From: Planctomycetota bacterium
Lineage (GTDB): Bacteria; Planctomycetota; PLA2; JAEUHO01
Assembly: GCA_028281445.1 (NCBI GenBank)
Contig: JANQJW010000078.1
Coordinates: forward strand, 1 to 57,070
Direction: 5' to 3'
Length of the DNA stretch: 57,070 nt
Below are positions 16,153 to 24,673 of the stretch, piece by piece. The translations under genes were made by a program, and so were the position numbers. Under the pieces are notes generated by a model. The model was not told the origin of the DNA. It saw only the letters and a program-made list of their open reading frames with translations, and did no database searches. Each line of letters starts with the position of its first letter. Positions within the stretch are counted from its first letter, which is position 1.

Positions 16153-17586
16153 ATGCCCCTGTCGCTCTACAACAGCCTCACGCGCAGCGTGGAGGCCTTC
16201 CGCCCGCTAGACCCCGAACGGGTGTCGGTCTACGCCTGCGGTCCGACGGTCTACAACCACGTCCACATCGGCAATTGGTCGCTCTTCACGGTGTCGGACG
16301 TGCTCGTGCGCTGGCTGCGCGAGTCGGGCTACACGGTCGTGTACGTCCAGAACATCACCGACGTTGAAGACAAGATCATCCGCGACTCGCGCGCGGCGGG
16401 GGAGGACCTCGTCACGTTCACGACGCGCTGGTCCGACGCGTTCCTGGAAGGAATGGGCGATCTCGACAACAAGCGCCAGGTCGATCACTTCCCGCGGGCT
16501 ACCGAGCATGTCGACGGCATGGTGGAGATGATCCAGGCGCTGCTCGACAAGGGCCATGCGTACCTGGCCGACGACGGCTCGATCTACTACCGCGTCTCAT
16601 CGTTTCCGACGTACGGCGAGCTCGCCAACATCAAGCAGGAAGACCTGAAGGCCGGCGCCTCGGGCCGCATCAAGGCGGACGAGTACGACAAGGAGGAGGT
16701 CGGCGACTTCGCGCTCTGGAAGGGATACGTGGAAGAAGACGGCGACGTCTTCTGGGAGCCGGCCTTTCGCATCGACGGCCAGGAGCGTGTCGTCAAGGGG
16801 CGTCCCGGCTGGCACATCGAGTGCTCCGTCATGTCCTCCGCGCTCCTCGGTCCGAGGATCGACATCCATCTGGGTGGCGAAGACCTGCTCTTCCCGCATC
16901 ACCAGAATGAGATCGCTCAGAGCGAGGCCGCGACGGGCGAGGCGCCGTTCGTGCGCTACTGGCTGCACCACAAGCACCTGCTCGTCGACGGCGCGAAGAT
17001 GTCCAAGAGCAAGGGCAACTTCTACACGCTGAAGGACTTGATGGATCGCTACGGCGAGAAGGTCGCGCGGCCGTTCCGCTACCTCATCGCGTCGGGGCAC
17101 TACCGCAACTCGCTGGACTTTACCTTCGCGGGGCTCGAGTCGGCTGCGCGCACGCTGGGGAACCTGCAGGAGGCACGCACCCGCTACGCGAAGGTCGCGG
17201 GCGACACCGGGCCCTCTGCCTTCGCGGACGAGTGGACCGGGCGCTTCGTCACGGCGATGGACGACGACCTCAACGGCCCGGAGGCACTCGCCGCCATCCA
17301 CGAGATGACGGGCGAAGCCAACCGGCGCCTGCAGAACGAGGTACTGTCGGCGGCAGACGCAGCGAGCGCTGTGGCCCTGCTTGACAAGGCCGACCGCGTG
17401 TTCGGACTGGGTCTGGCGGAGTCCGGGCGCACGCTGACCGCCGAACAACAGGCGTTGGTGGATGCGCGTGCCACGGCGCGCGACAACAAGAACTGGGCGG
17501 AGTCCGACCGCCTGCGCGACGAGCTCGCCGCGCAGGGCATCATCGTCAAGGACTCCAAGGACGGGCAGGAGATCCGTTTCTCCTGA
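16153..17586 (+). CDS. cysS: Cysteinyl-tRNA synthetase
   Basis: 477 residues, normal length. Class I synthetase signatures are intact: the HIGH motif as HIGN in [13 protein letters not shown] and KMSKSKGN near residue 280. Zinc-binding cysteines are expected at Cys29 (YACGPTVY) and in [10 protein letters not shown] with [14 protein letters not shown]. It charges tRNA-Cys. ATG 16153 has a purine-rich GAGGC upstream. It follows the sulfur-transfer pair by 16 nt. Confidence 0.96.
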   Translation: MPLSLYNSLTRSVEAFRPLDPERVSVYACGPTVYNHVHIGNWSLFTVSDVLVRWLRESGYTVVYVQNITDVEDKIIRDSRAAGEDLVTFTTRWSDAFLEGMGDLDNKRQVDHFPRATEHVDGMVEMIQALLDKGHAYLADDGSIYYRVSSFPTYGELANIKQEDLKAGASGRIKADEYDKEEVGDFALWKGYVEEDGDVFWEPAFRIDGQERVVKGRPGWHIECSVMSSALLGPRIDIHLGGEDLLFPHHQNEIAQSEAATGEAPFVRYWLHHKHLLVDGAKMSKSKGNFYTLKDLMDRYGEKVARPFRYLIASGHYRNSLDFTFAGLESAARTLGNLQEARTRYAKVAGDTGPSAFADEWTGRFVTAMDDDLNGPEALAAIHEMTGEANRRLQNEVLSAADAASAVALLDKADRVFGLGLAESGRTLTAEQQALVDARATARDNKNWAESDRLRDELAAQGIIVKDSKDGQEIRFS

Positions 17587-17603
17587 CCGCGTGGAGATTG
17601 GCC

Positions 17604-19196
17604 ATGGCACGGCTTCTACCGATTGCGCTCCTGCTGGCATGCGGCGCCCTCGCGTTCGCCGACGAGAAGAAGGACGCGACGCTCGTCGACACGCTGAAGG
17701 CCTTCCTCGAAGAGAAGGACCCTGAGGCCCGCGCGACCAAGGGCTTCCTGATCGCGGCCGGTGGCGCGAAGCCTGCGGACGTCGCGGCCGCCTTGCCGAA
17801 GGCGCGAACCTGGTCCGCCGAGGCGCCCAAGGACAGCGTCGAAGGCTGGAAGTTCGAGACGCCCGACGGCAACAGCCACACGGTCCTCGCCAGCATCCCG
17901 GCCTCGTACGACCCGAGCAAGCCGACGCCCGTGCTGATCTGGCTGCACGGCGGCGTCGCGCGGCCCACGGACGGCGGCGGCGTGACAGGGATCCGGCTGC
18001 TCAAGGAGAAGTCGGACGACGAGGGCTTCATCCTTCTCAGCCCGTCGACGCGCAAGGGGGCGGAGTGGTGGACCTCCAACGGCGTTGCGTTGATCCGCGG
18101 CGCACTCGCGCACCTGAAGGCGCAGTGGCACGTGGACGCCGACCGGGTAGCGGTGAGCGGGTTCTCCGACGGCGCGAGCGGGTGCTTCCATCTGCTGGCG
18201 CATGACCCGGATCCGTATTGCTGCTTCATGCCGCTGATGGCGCAGCCCGGCGTCACGCGGCTGATCGGCGGGCCGAGCTTCGCGGCCAACGTGCGTTCGC
18301 GTCCGGTCTTCGCCGTCAACGGCGGCGCGGACACGCTGTATCCGTCCGCGCAGATCAAGCCCATGATCCAGGAGCTGAAGGCGGCGGGCTGCGACATCAC
18401 GTGGACCGACATGCCGGACACGCGGCACAACGTCGTCGAGGCGATGGCCGCGCACTGGGAAGACATGCTCGACTTCATGCGGACGCGCGCGCGCAAGCCG
18501 CTCGCGAAGCAGATCCTCTGGGAGACGGCGCTGCCCAAGGAAGAGGGCCGCTTCGGTTGGATCGAGATTCTCGCCGTGGACCCGAAGGCGCCGTCTGCCA
18601 AGGGGATGGACGCGGCCGTGCTGCCGGATCCCACCGGTCGTCCCAAACTCGGGATCCAGCTCGACCAGACGTATCGGGGTGAAGGGTTGCGCATCCGAGA
18701 CGTGCAAGAAGACACGCCGGCCTTCGAAGCCGGTATGGAGGCCGGCGACGTCATCCTCGCCGTCGACGGCACCGAGCTCGGCGCGGGGCCGGCTGCAATC
18801 GGCGTTCTGCGCAAGGCGCTCGACACCCTGAAGGACCGAGACGGAACCTTCACGCTGCTGCGCGGGGAAGACGAGGTCGAGGTGAAGACGCGCCCGCGGC
18901 CCGTCAAATCGTCGCTCGAGCGGCCCGCCGACCGCGGCTACGGCGCACCGTCGGGCCGCGTGGAGGCCAAGGTCGAAGGCAACGAGATCACGCTGCGCAC
19001 GCGGCACGTGAAGCGCTTGAAGCTGCACATCGCGGACGGACTGGTCGACCTTGCCAAGCCGGTGCGCGTGGTCGTGAACGGCACGCTGCGCCATGAAGGT
19101 CTCGTGAAGTCCGATGTGGGCTATCTGCTCACCGAGGCGGTTCGCGGCGGGCCCGGAGCCCCGGTCTTCGAGGGTTCACTTACGCTCGTCCCCTGA
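17604..19196 (+). CDS. Secreted alpha/beta hydrolase with C-terminal PDZ domain
   Basis: 530 residues. Signal peptide MARLLPIALLLACGALAFA. The esterase/PHB-depolymerase-like hydrolase domain spans about residues 60-300: VLIWLHGG oxyanion strand, nucleophile Ser188 in GFSDGASG, Asp in NGGADTLYP and His in PDTRHNVVEA. Residues about 330-430 form a PDZ domain (GLRIRDVQEDTPAFEAGMEA, GDVILAVDG). A small beta region ends the protein. It probably cleaves an ester of an exported or environmental substrate. Start ATG 17604 has GGAG 7 nt upstream; the TTG at 17598 is less likely. Located 17 nt after cysS. Confidence 0.8.
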   Translation: MARLLPIALLLACGALAFADEKKDATLVDTLKAFLEEKDPEARATKGFLIAAGGAKPADVAAALPKARTWSAEAPKDSVEGWKFETPDGNSHTVLASIPASYDPSKPTPVLIWLHGGVARPTDGGGVTGIRLLKEKSDDEGFILLSPSTRKGAEWWTSNGVALIRGALAHLKAQWHVDADRVAVSGFSDGASGCFHLLAHDPDPYCCFMPLMAQPGVTRLIGGPSFAANVRSRPVFAVNGGADTLYPSAQIKPMIQELKAAGCDITWTDMPDTRHNVVEAMAAHWEDMLDFMRTRARKPLAKQILWETALPKEEGRFGWIEILAVDPKAPSAKGMDAAVLPDPTGRPKLGIQLDQTYRGEGLRIRDVQEDTPAFEAGMEAGDVILAVDGTELGAGPAAIGVLRKALDTLKDRDGTFTLLRGEDEVEVKTRPRPVKSSLERPADRGYGAPSGRVEAKVEGNEITLRTRHVKRLKLHIADGLVDLAKPVRVVVNGTLRHEGLVKSDVGYLLTEAVRGGPGAPVFEGSLTLVP

Positions 19197-19211
19197 GCGC
19201 ACACACCTACC

Positions 19212-19217
19212 TATACT
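19212..19217 (+). promoter_or_regulatory. TANNNT -10 box (TATACT), 6 nt before start 19224
   Basis: TATACT then GCGTAC then ATG. The ten bases CTATACTGCG recur exactly before the start at 21786. No Shine-Dalgarno sequence. The preceding stop is at 19196, so an internal promoter with a leaderless transcript is likely. Confidence 0.6.
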
Positions 19218-19223
19218 GCGTAC

Positions 19224-21146
19224 ATGCGCGCTGCCTTGTGTCTCCTGCTGTGTCTCGGCGTGCTGCTGCCGTCTGCCCGTGCAGCGGACGACGACACGTT
19301 CGATGAGCTCAAGAAGCGCTATCTGAGAGAGCTGCGCGATCCCGCCCTCGAGGTGCGCACCGGCGCCCACGTCACCTTCGCGACAACGGGCCGCCTGGAG
19401 GCCCTGCGAGAGATGGCGCGCCAGTACGGCCGGGTCGACGACCCGGAAGCGCAGCAGCAGTATCTGATCGCCTCGATTGCCACGACGTACCTGCGCCAGA
19501 ATGAGCATCGCGAAGGCTATGCTGCATGGCGCAAGCGACGCGACAAGGCGCGCGACGCGTGGCTCTGGTACCGCGCGCTCCGCGTCGAGGCCTCACGTGG
19601 CGACCCGAAGGTGGTCGTCCGGGTCGCCGCGACGCTCACGCTGAGCCCGTTTCTGCGCGCCGCGGCCCTCGAGGCCCTTGCCGACGAGGAGGAGCCGGCC
19701 GCCGTCGACGCGGCCGCCCAGGTCTTCGCTCGGCTCCCGAGCGAGCCCGGTGCCCGCGCGGTGCTGATCGAGAGCATCGCGGAGGTGCTGCTGGCACAGC
19801 GAGCCCAGCGCGCAGATCCCAAGTGCCGTGCCGTCTTGCTCAAGCTCATCCGCCAGCTCGACAAGAAGGCCACATCGGAGCGCACGAAGCTCGTGATCGC
19901 GCGGCGGCTGCGCGTGATCTTCGACACCGAGGAGATGTACCTCGAGGCGCGCCCGTGGTTGGACCACCTGCTCGGAAAGGTCGAGAAGGTGGACTGGGGC
20001 CGGTACGCCCCACCGCAGAAGAACACGTTCTTCGGTCTCGAAGCCACGGGCGTGCGCATCGCCTACGTGATCGACATGTCGGCCTCGATGCTCGACCGCG
20101 TCACGGTGCGGGAGCTCGACGACCTCAAGACGATCCGCCGGCCCAGGAACGTCACGAAGACGGCCAAGCGCTCCCCGGGCGAGCGGCCGCCGCCCAACCG
20201 CATCGACTGGGAAGGCGTCGAGACGCGCTTCGACGCAGCACGCGCGTGTCTCAAGTTCTCGCTGCAGGGGCTGCGTCCGGACCAGTACTTCGCGGTCATC
20301 GGGTTTGCCGACCGGGCAGGGTTCATTCCGCCGTGCACGGGCATGCTGCGTGCGTCGCCCAAGAACGTGAATGGCATGGTCAAGGCGCTCGACAAGACGA
20401 CCGCCGGCAGCCGCAAGCTCTTTGGCAGCTCGACCAACCTCCACGGAGGCATGCACCGGGCATTCAAGGCCATCGGCGGTGGCATGCTCGGCGAGTACGA
20501 ATACGTCCACCCGGTCGGGATCAAGGAGGGCTGCGACACGGTGTTCCTGTTGTCGGACGGGGCGCCGTGCTGGGACGACTGGGCGACCGGCGTCGCTGGA
20601 GTCGCCTTCGGCGTGTCCAACCCCGACGCCGTCGCGTTCGGCAACTACTCGACGGGCCATCAGATCGTCGACGACCTCCAGCGGCTCAACCTCTTCCGCA
20701 AGGCCGAGGTCCACTGCGTCGGATTGGGCAGCGGTCCGGTCGCTCTGCTGGAGGCCATCGCCGAGGCCGGCATGGGGCGCTCGCGCGTCGTGGGGGGCAA
20801 GGCCATCAGTGCCAAGGACATGGAAGAGACGCTGCGCCCGCAGAACAAGACCGGTGAGGCCAAGGAACTGGACGTTCTCCAGAACGACGCCGATCCCGTC
20901 AGCCGCGGCAAGGCCGCGACCGCGCTGGCCCGGCGCAAGTCGGTCAACGCCGTGCCTTTCCTCATCGACGCGTTGGACGACGAAGCGCCGCGCGTTCGAA
21001 AGGCTGCCCACAAGGCACTACAGGACATCACCGGACACGACGTGACCTACAGCCACGACATGGACTACGACCATCGCAAGAGCGTCCAGAAGGCATGGCG
21101 CGCTTGGTTCGAGGCGAACGAAGCGAGGCTGCGCGCGCGCAAGTAG
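19224..21146 (+). CDS. Secreted von Willebrand A / HEAT-repeat protein
   Basis: 640 residues. Signal peptide MRAALCLLLCLGVLLPSARA. An N-terminal helical HEAT/TPR-like region (about 25-250) is followed by a VWA domain (about 275-530) with MIDAS DMSAS (Asp284 to Ser288) and LLSDGAPCWDDW, then a C-terminal HEAT unit (DEAPRVRKAAHKALQDITG). The arrangement mirrors the HEAT/VWA protein at 11007-12551 and the HEAT protein at 7108-8178; all are exported and end with similar HEAT/tryptophan-rich segments. Likely a surface or periplasmic scaffold that binds a protein or metal-bridged ligand. Confidence 0.82.
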   Translation: MRAALCLLLCLGVLLPSARAADDDTFDELKKRYLRELRDPALEVRTGAHVTFATTGRLEALREMARQYGRVDDPEAQQQYLIASIATTYLRQNEHREGYAAWRKRRDKARDAWLWYRALRVEASRGDPKVVVRVAATLTLSPFLRAAALEALADEEEPAAVDAAAQVFARLPSEPGARAVLIESIAEVLLAQRAQRADPKCRAVLLKLIRQLDKKATSERTKLVIARRLRVIFDTEEMYLEARPWLDHLLGKVEKVDWGRYAPPQKNTFFGLEATGVRIAYVIDMSASMLDRVTVRELDDLKTIRRPRNVTKTAKRSPGERPPPNRIDWEGVETRFDAARACLKFSLQGLRPDQYFAVIGFADRAGFIPPCTGMLRASPKNVNGMVKALDKTTAGSRKLFGSSTNLHGGMHRAFKAIGGGMLGEYEYVHPVGIKEGCDTVFLLSDGAPCWDDWATGVAGVAFGVSNPDAVAFGNYSTGHQIVDDLQRLNLFRKAEVHCVGLGSGPVALLEAIAEAGMGRSRVVGGKAISAKDMEETLRPQNKTGEAKELDVLQNDADPVSRGKAATALARRKSVNAVPFLIDALDDEAPRVRKAAHKALQDITGHDVTYSHDMDYDHRKSVQKAWRAWFEANEARLRARK

Positions 21147-21187
21147 CGCAATCTGCTACCCTCCGCGCCCTCGCACGGAGAAGAGCC

Positions 21188-21763
21188 ATGACGATCATCG
21201 TCGGCGTCGTACGCAATGGAGAGGTGGCGATCGCCGCCGACACCTGCACCTCGTTCGGCAGCCTCAACATGACGAGCGACAACATCGTGGATCCCAAGCT
21301 GCATCAGGTGGGCGAGGCATGGATCGGGGGAGCCGGATGGGGCACCTACGGCACGGTCTTGTCGGAGTACGGGCCGCAGCATCGGAAGGCGCTCCTACGA
21401 ACACAGGGCGAGGTCTACCGCTTCTTCCTCGATTTCTGGCATGCGCTGCAGCGCGACTACCAGTACGTGAACACGCAGGGTGACAACAGGGACTCCCCCT
21501 GGGGGCAATTCGACAACTCGTTCATCGTCGCGTCGCCCGGTGGTCTCTTCGGCGTCTCGTCGAGCATCAGCGTGTCGGCGTTTCAACGCTATTGGGCCAT
21601 CGGATCGGGACAGGAGTACGCCCTCGGGGCCGTGCACGCGATGGCCGGCGTGGAGGCCTCGGCATCGGAGGTCGCAACGGCAGCCGCCGAGGCGGCGATC
21701 GCTCACGACGACGGCTGCGGCGGCCCGGTCGATGTCCGGACGGTTCGCCTCGCGGACGCCTAG
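21188..21763 (+). CDS. HslV-like Ntn hydrolase (proteasome beta-type fold)
   Basis: 191 residues. Met1 is followed by Thr2, which after Met removal would be the N-terminal nucleophile (TIIVGVVRNGEVAIAADT; HslV has TTIVSVRRNG). Asp18 and Lys37 (VDPKLHQVGEAWIGGAG) fit the Asp17 and Lys33 catalytic positions, with a three-residue insertion. AIGSGQEYALGAVHAM is the proteasome-family GSGxxYA motif. ATG 21188 is set by the fold and by a GGAGAAG site upstream; a TACCCT box lies at 21159-21164. No HslU or other unfoldase is nearby, so it may be a stand-alone peptidase. Confidence 0.75.
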   Translation: MTIIVGVVRNGEVAIAADTCTSFGSLNMTSDNIVDPKLHQVGEAWIGGAGWGTYGTVLSEYGPQHRKALLRTQGEVYRFFLDFWHALQRDYQYVNTQGDNRDSPWGQFDNSFIVASPGGLFGVSSSISVSAFQRYWAIGSGQEYALGAVHAMAGVEASASEVATAAAEAAIAHDDGCGGPVDVRTVRLADA

Positions 21764-21773
21764 GCGGGACATC

Positions 21774-21779
21774 TATACT
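21774..21779 (+). promoter_or_regulatory. TANNNT -10 box (TATACT), 6 nt before start 21786
   Basis: TATACT, GCGCCC, ATG; same CTATACTGCG word as at 19211-19220. No Shine-Dalgarno sequence between the box and the start. Confidence 0.6.
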
Positions 21780-21785
21780 GCGCCC

Positions 21786-23123
21786 ATGGTGAGGTCCTTG
21801 TGCATCGTGGTTGCGCTCCTGGCGCTCATGGCGGCCGGTACGGAGGCCAGGCCGAAGCTCCCCAAGAAGAAGGTCATCCAGGACCTCGCCACGCGTTGGT
21901 TCAAGGCGCGGCCCAAGACGAAGTTCGAGCGGTGGAACCATGCGACGCGCGACAAGCTGCTCGAAGAGGCGCGCGCGCTGGGGCCCGTGCCCGAGGGCAG
22001 CCGCGAAGCGGTGATCGAGATGCTCTGGAAGGTCGTGAAGAAGCACGGCCCGAAGGCGAAGAAGGACGAAATCCAGACGCCGTATGGCCGCGCGTGGTGG
22101 ATCCGTAGCGGCAGCGGCAAGAAGGGCTTCCTCCTGGGGCTGCACGGCGGCGGCGAGGGAGCGGGCAGCGCCAGCGAAGCCACCAGTTGGAAGCTTCCTG
22201 GCATGTTGGGGTTCTATCCGCAGGGGATCCGCCTCATCCACGACACGTGGAACAGCGTGCATGGCGAGCGTTTCATCCTCACGATGATCGAGATCGCAAA
22301 GGCGCAGTACAACGTCGACCCCGATCGCGTCTTCATGATGGGGTTCAGCATGGGCGGGAACGGATCCATGTTCCACGCCGGCCGCAATCCCGACCTCCTT
22401 GCCGGCGCGATTCCCGCCCACGGCGTCGTCACGGCGGCGGGTGGCACCAAGGTCGTGCTGGAGAAGGACGTCGGCGAGCTGGAGCATGGCCTGCTTCCGA
22501 ACATGCGCAACGTCGCTGTCTACTTCTACACCGGCTCGGAGGACGAGAACTGCGAGCCGGGCACGTTCCGCAAGGCCTGGACGACGTTGCAAGAGCTGAA
22601 GAAGAACGACCGCGGCGGCTACGAGGAGATCCGCTTCACGTGCCACGAGGGCATCAAGCACTCCCAGCCGCCGGGCGAGCCCGGCAAGGCCTACAAGTAC
22701 ATCAAGGACAAGCGCCGCAACGCCTACCCGACGAAGATCGTGTGGGAGTACAACGAGGATCCGTGGATCCAGGCCGGTGCCGAAGACGAGGGCAAGGCCG
22801 ACCGCTTGCAGAAGGAGTGGATGTACTGGCTCCACTGCAAGGCACCGCGTGACCGCATGTACATCACAGTGACGCGCTCCGAGACCGAGAAGGAGCACGT
22901 GATCGACCTCGAGTTCACGCTCGTCTTCGCGGACGACTTCACCATCTATCTCAACGAGAAGATGTACGACGTGAAGAAGGACGTCGTCGTCCGCGTCGAC
23001 GGCAAGGAGGTCTACCGCGGCAAGCCGCAACCGGACTTCGCCACGATCCTCGAGTCCCTCGATTCGCGCCTCGATCGCACGTTGACGTTCGATCGCAAGA
23101 TCCCGATTCCCGAGATGGATTGA
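21786..23123 (+). CDS. Secreted alpha/beta hydrolase (esterase/PHB-depolymerase-like)
   Basis: 445 residues. Signal peptide MVRSLCIVVALLALMAAGTEA. The hydrolase core shows FLLGLHGGGEG (oxyanion region), nucleophile Ser188 in GFSMGGNGS, an acidic residue in TGSEDENCEPG and a His near HEGIKHSQPPG. About 130 C-terminal residues form an extra beta domain (EKEHVIDLEFTLVFADDFTI). It is paralogous in plan to the gene at 17604, whose nucleophile is also at residue 188, but lacks the PDZ domain. Substrate unknown. It ends at a convergent junction marked by two CTTGT-loop palindromes. Confidence 0.8.
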   Translation: MVRSLCIVVALLALMAAGTEARPKLPKKKVIQDLATRWFKARPKTKFERWNHATRDKLLEEARALGPVPEGSREAVIEMLWKVVKKHGPKAKKDEIQTPYGRAWWIRSGSGKKGFLLGLHGGGEGAGSASEATSWKLPGMLGFYPQGIRLIHDTWNSVHGERFILTMIEIAKAQYNVDPDRVFMMGFSMGGNGSMFHAGRNPDLLAGAIPAHGVVTAAGGTKVVLEKDVGELEHGLLPNMRNVAVYFYTGSEDENCEPGTFRKAWTTLQELKKNDRGGYEEIRFTCHEGIKHSQPPGEPGKAYKYIKDKRRNAYPTKIVWEYNEDPWIQAGAEDEGKADRLQKEWMYWLHCKAPRDRMYITVTRSETEKEHVIDLEFTLVFADDFTIYLNEKMYDVKKDVVVRVDGKEVYRGKPQPDFATILESLDSRLDRTLTFDRKIPIPEMD

Positions 23124-23129
23124 TGTCGC

Positions 23130-23150
23130 GGACGGGCACAAGGCCCGTCC
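23130..23150. terminator. CTTGT-loop palindrome 1 (8-bp stem)
   Basis: GGACGGGC-ACAAG-GCCCGTCC, a perfect 8-bp stem; on the minus strand it reads GTAGG-GACGGGC-CTTGT-GCCCGTC. It lies 6 bp after the stop at 23123, between convergent genes, so a bidirectional terminator is plausible although no T-tract follows. Confidence 0.6.
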
Positions 23151-23188
23151 CTACATGTCCTTGCATTGGCACACGGAGAATCCTGTAG

Positions 23189-23209
23189 GGGAGGGGCTTG
23201 TGCCCTCCC
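23189..23209. terminator. CTTGT-loop palindrome 2 (7-bp stem)
   Basis: GGGAGGG-GCTTGTG-CCCTCCC preceded by TGTAG. Plus-strand orientation, so it is inverted relative to the palindrome at 23130. It lies 10 bp beyond the end of the minus-strand gene at 23220. Confidence 0.6.
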
Positions 23210-23219
23210 TTCGTACGCA

Positions 23220-24230
23220 TCAATACCCGTACTCCGGATTGCCCGGATCGAAGTCCTTGTCGGTGAGCCCCGGATCGAGGACGAGGTTCGTCGTCGTGTA
23301 CTGCTCGACGAGCAGCCGCTTGCGCTCGCCGTCCACGTCCAGGTAGTGCCAGCGCTCCGTGAACACGGGTGCGTGCCACTCCTCGTCGAACACCACGCGG
23401 ATCAGCGCCAGCTCGTACCCGCTATCGGCGTCCGGGTTCTCGATCTCGAAGCCGTAACAGGGCCGACCCGCTACTTCCGGTCGCTCGAGCAACCGTACTT
23501 CGCAGCGCTCCAACTGCTCGGCATCTGCTTGCGCAACGCGCAGGCACTCCTCGGCCATGCCCGCGAGCCCCGCGCGCGTGATCGGGTAGCGCTGATCGAT
23601 CATCGCGCGCCAATCCGTGGGCTCGAGCCGCATCGTGCCCAGCATCTTCAGCGGCTGCCGCGAGGAGTGCGCGAGCAACTTGCCCTCGTTCGCGCCTGCG
23701 ACGTAGATCGCCTCCGTACCCTCCTTGGCCTCGGGCTTCCGATACTTGACGTACACGCTGAACGGCGTGTGCCGGACCTTCATCTCGAGCAGCTCGTCCG
23801 TCAAGCGCACCTTGCCAAGGATGCTCTTCGCGCGCTCGCGCTTGGCGAATGTGAGCGTGTAGCCCTTGAAGCCCCGCATGCGCTTGATCGACGCCCGCAG
23901 CCATTCGATGCCCTGCGCCAGCGCCTCGGCCGAGGTGAGCTCGGCGTCCGCATGCGGCGCATCGGTCGCCGTCGGCTCGGGGTCGTCGCTGCCGCCGTAG
24001 CGTACGACGGCCCAGCCGATGAACAGCAGCGCGGTCAACAGGCCGATGACCAGCAGCGGGCGGGCGCGGCGCCCGAGGGCGGCGTACCAGAGCCCGGCAC
24101 CCAAACCGACCACACACGCGCCCACCTTGCTGAGGGTGTTGTCGTGCTGGCCCAGCACGAGGATCATCGCCAGCCCACCGAGCCACAGGGTGCCCGCGAC
24201 GAATGCCAGGACGTACTGGGTGCGCGACAT
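23220..24230 (-). CDS. DUF1571 family protein with N-terminal membrane helices
   Basis: 336 residues. Three hydrophobic helices fill residues about 1-80 (YVLAFVAGTLWLGGLAMILV, GACVVGLGAGLWYAAL, LLVIGLLTALLFIGWAVV). The exported domain matches DUF1571: GYTLTFAKRERAKSILGKV, LEMKVRHTPFSVYVKY and AGLAGMAEECL. The DUF1571 family is typical of planctomycetes and resembles outer-membrane lipoprotein-sorting (LolA/VioE-like) folds. ATG 24230 is preferred over GTG 24242, which abuts the stop of the STAS gene. Same operon as the STAS gene. Function unknown. Confidence 0.78.
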   Translation of the reverse strand: MSRTQYVLAFVAGTLWLGGLAMILVLGQHDNTLSKVGACVVGLGAGLWYAALGRRARPLLVIGLLTALLFIGWAVVRYGGSDDPEPTATDAPHADAELTSAEALAQGIEWLRASIKRMRGFKGYTLTFAKRERAKSILGKVRLTDELLEMKVRHTPFSVYVKYRKPEAKEGTEAIYVAGANEGKLLAHSSRQPLKMLGTMRLEPTDWRAMIDQRYPITRAGLAGMAEECLRVAQADAEQLERCEVRLLERPEVAGRPCYGFEIENPDADSGYELALIRVVFDEEWHAPVFTERWHYLDVDGERKRLLVEQYTTTNLVLDPGLTDKDFDPGNPEYGY

Positions 24231-24243
24231 GCGCCCCGGCACA

Positions 24244-24612
24244 CTAGCGCCAGGCGTGCTTGCGAACGGCGCGCTTGCCCTCTTCGCCGGCGGGCTGGGT
24301 GACGTCGCCGCCGAGGTAGGTGACGGCTTCCTCGACGCTTTCGAAGGCCGGGAAGACCACGTCGAGCTGGGTCATCTCGAGGATCTGCTGGATCGCGGGC
24401 TGCAACCGGCACAGCGCCATCTCGCCGCCCTGGCGCTCCATGTTCTTCTGCGCCTTGATCAGGTAGCCCAGCGCGGCGGAGTTGATGAACGGCAGCGCGT
24501 GCAGATCGATCGCGAGATGCCGCGTGCCGTCGGCAATGAGGTTGTCCACGGTCTGGACGAGCATCGGGAAGTCCTCGATGCGCCCGTCGAAGGTGATGAC
24601 TACGACATCCAT
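24244..24612 (-). CDS. STAS-domain anti-sigma factor antagonist-like protein
   Basis: 122 residues. Classic STAS strand-helix plan with IDLHALPFINSAALGYLI; Ser45 is in the position phosphorylated in SpoIIAA/RsbV antagonists. Such proteins bind an anti-sigma kinase when unphosphorylated. The start is set at ATG 24612 (MDVVVITF) because TACGAT lies 7 nt upstream, and the first conserved strand begins there; ATGs at 24621 and 24618 would fall inside that box. About 20 basic residues end the protein (KRAVRKHAWR). No kinase partner is in the window. Confidence 0.82.
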   Translation of the reverse strand: MDVVVITFDGRIEDFPMLVQTVDNLIADGTRHLAIDLHALPFINSAALGYLIKAQKNMERQGGEMALCRLQPAIQQILEMTQLDVVFPAFESVEEAVTYLGGDVTQPAGEEGKRAVRKHAWR

Positions 24613-24619
24613 GGGCATC

Positions 24620-24625
24620 ATCGTA
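24620..24625 (-). promoter_or_regulatory. TANNNT -10 box (TACGAT), 7 nt before start 24612
   Basis: TACGAT, GATGCCC, ATG. This spacing decides the start codon among three nearby in-frame ATGs. No Shine-Dalgarno sequence. Confidence 0.45.
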
Positions 24626-24673
24626 GACGGGACCGGGTTTCCATGGGTAGCCCTGGCTCAAAGTGGGCCGCGG

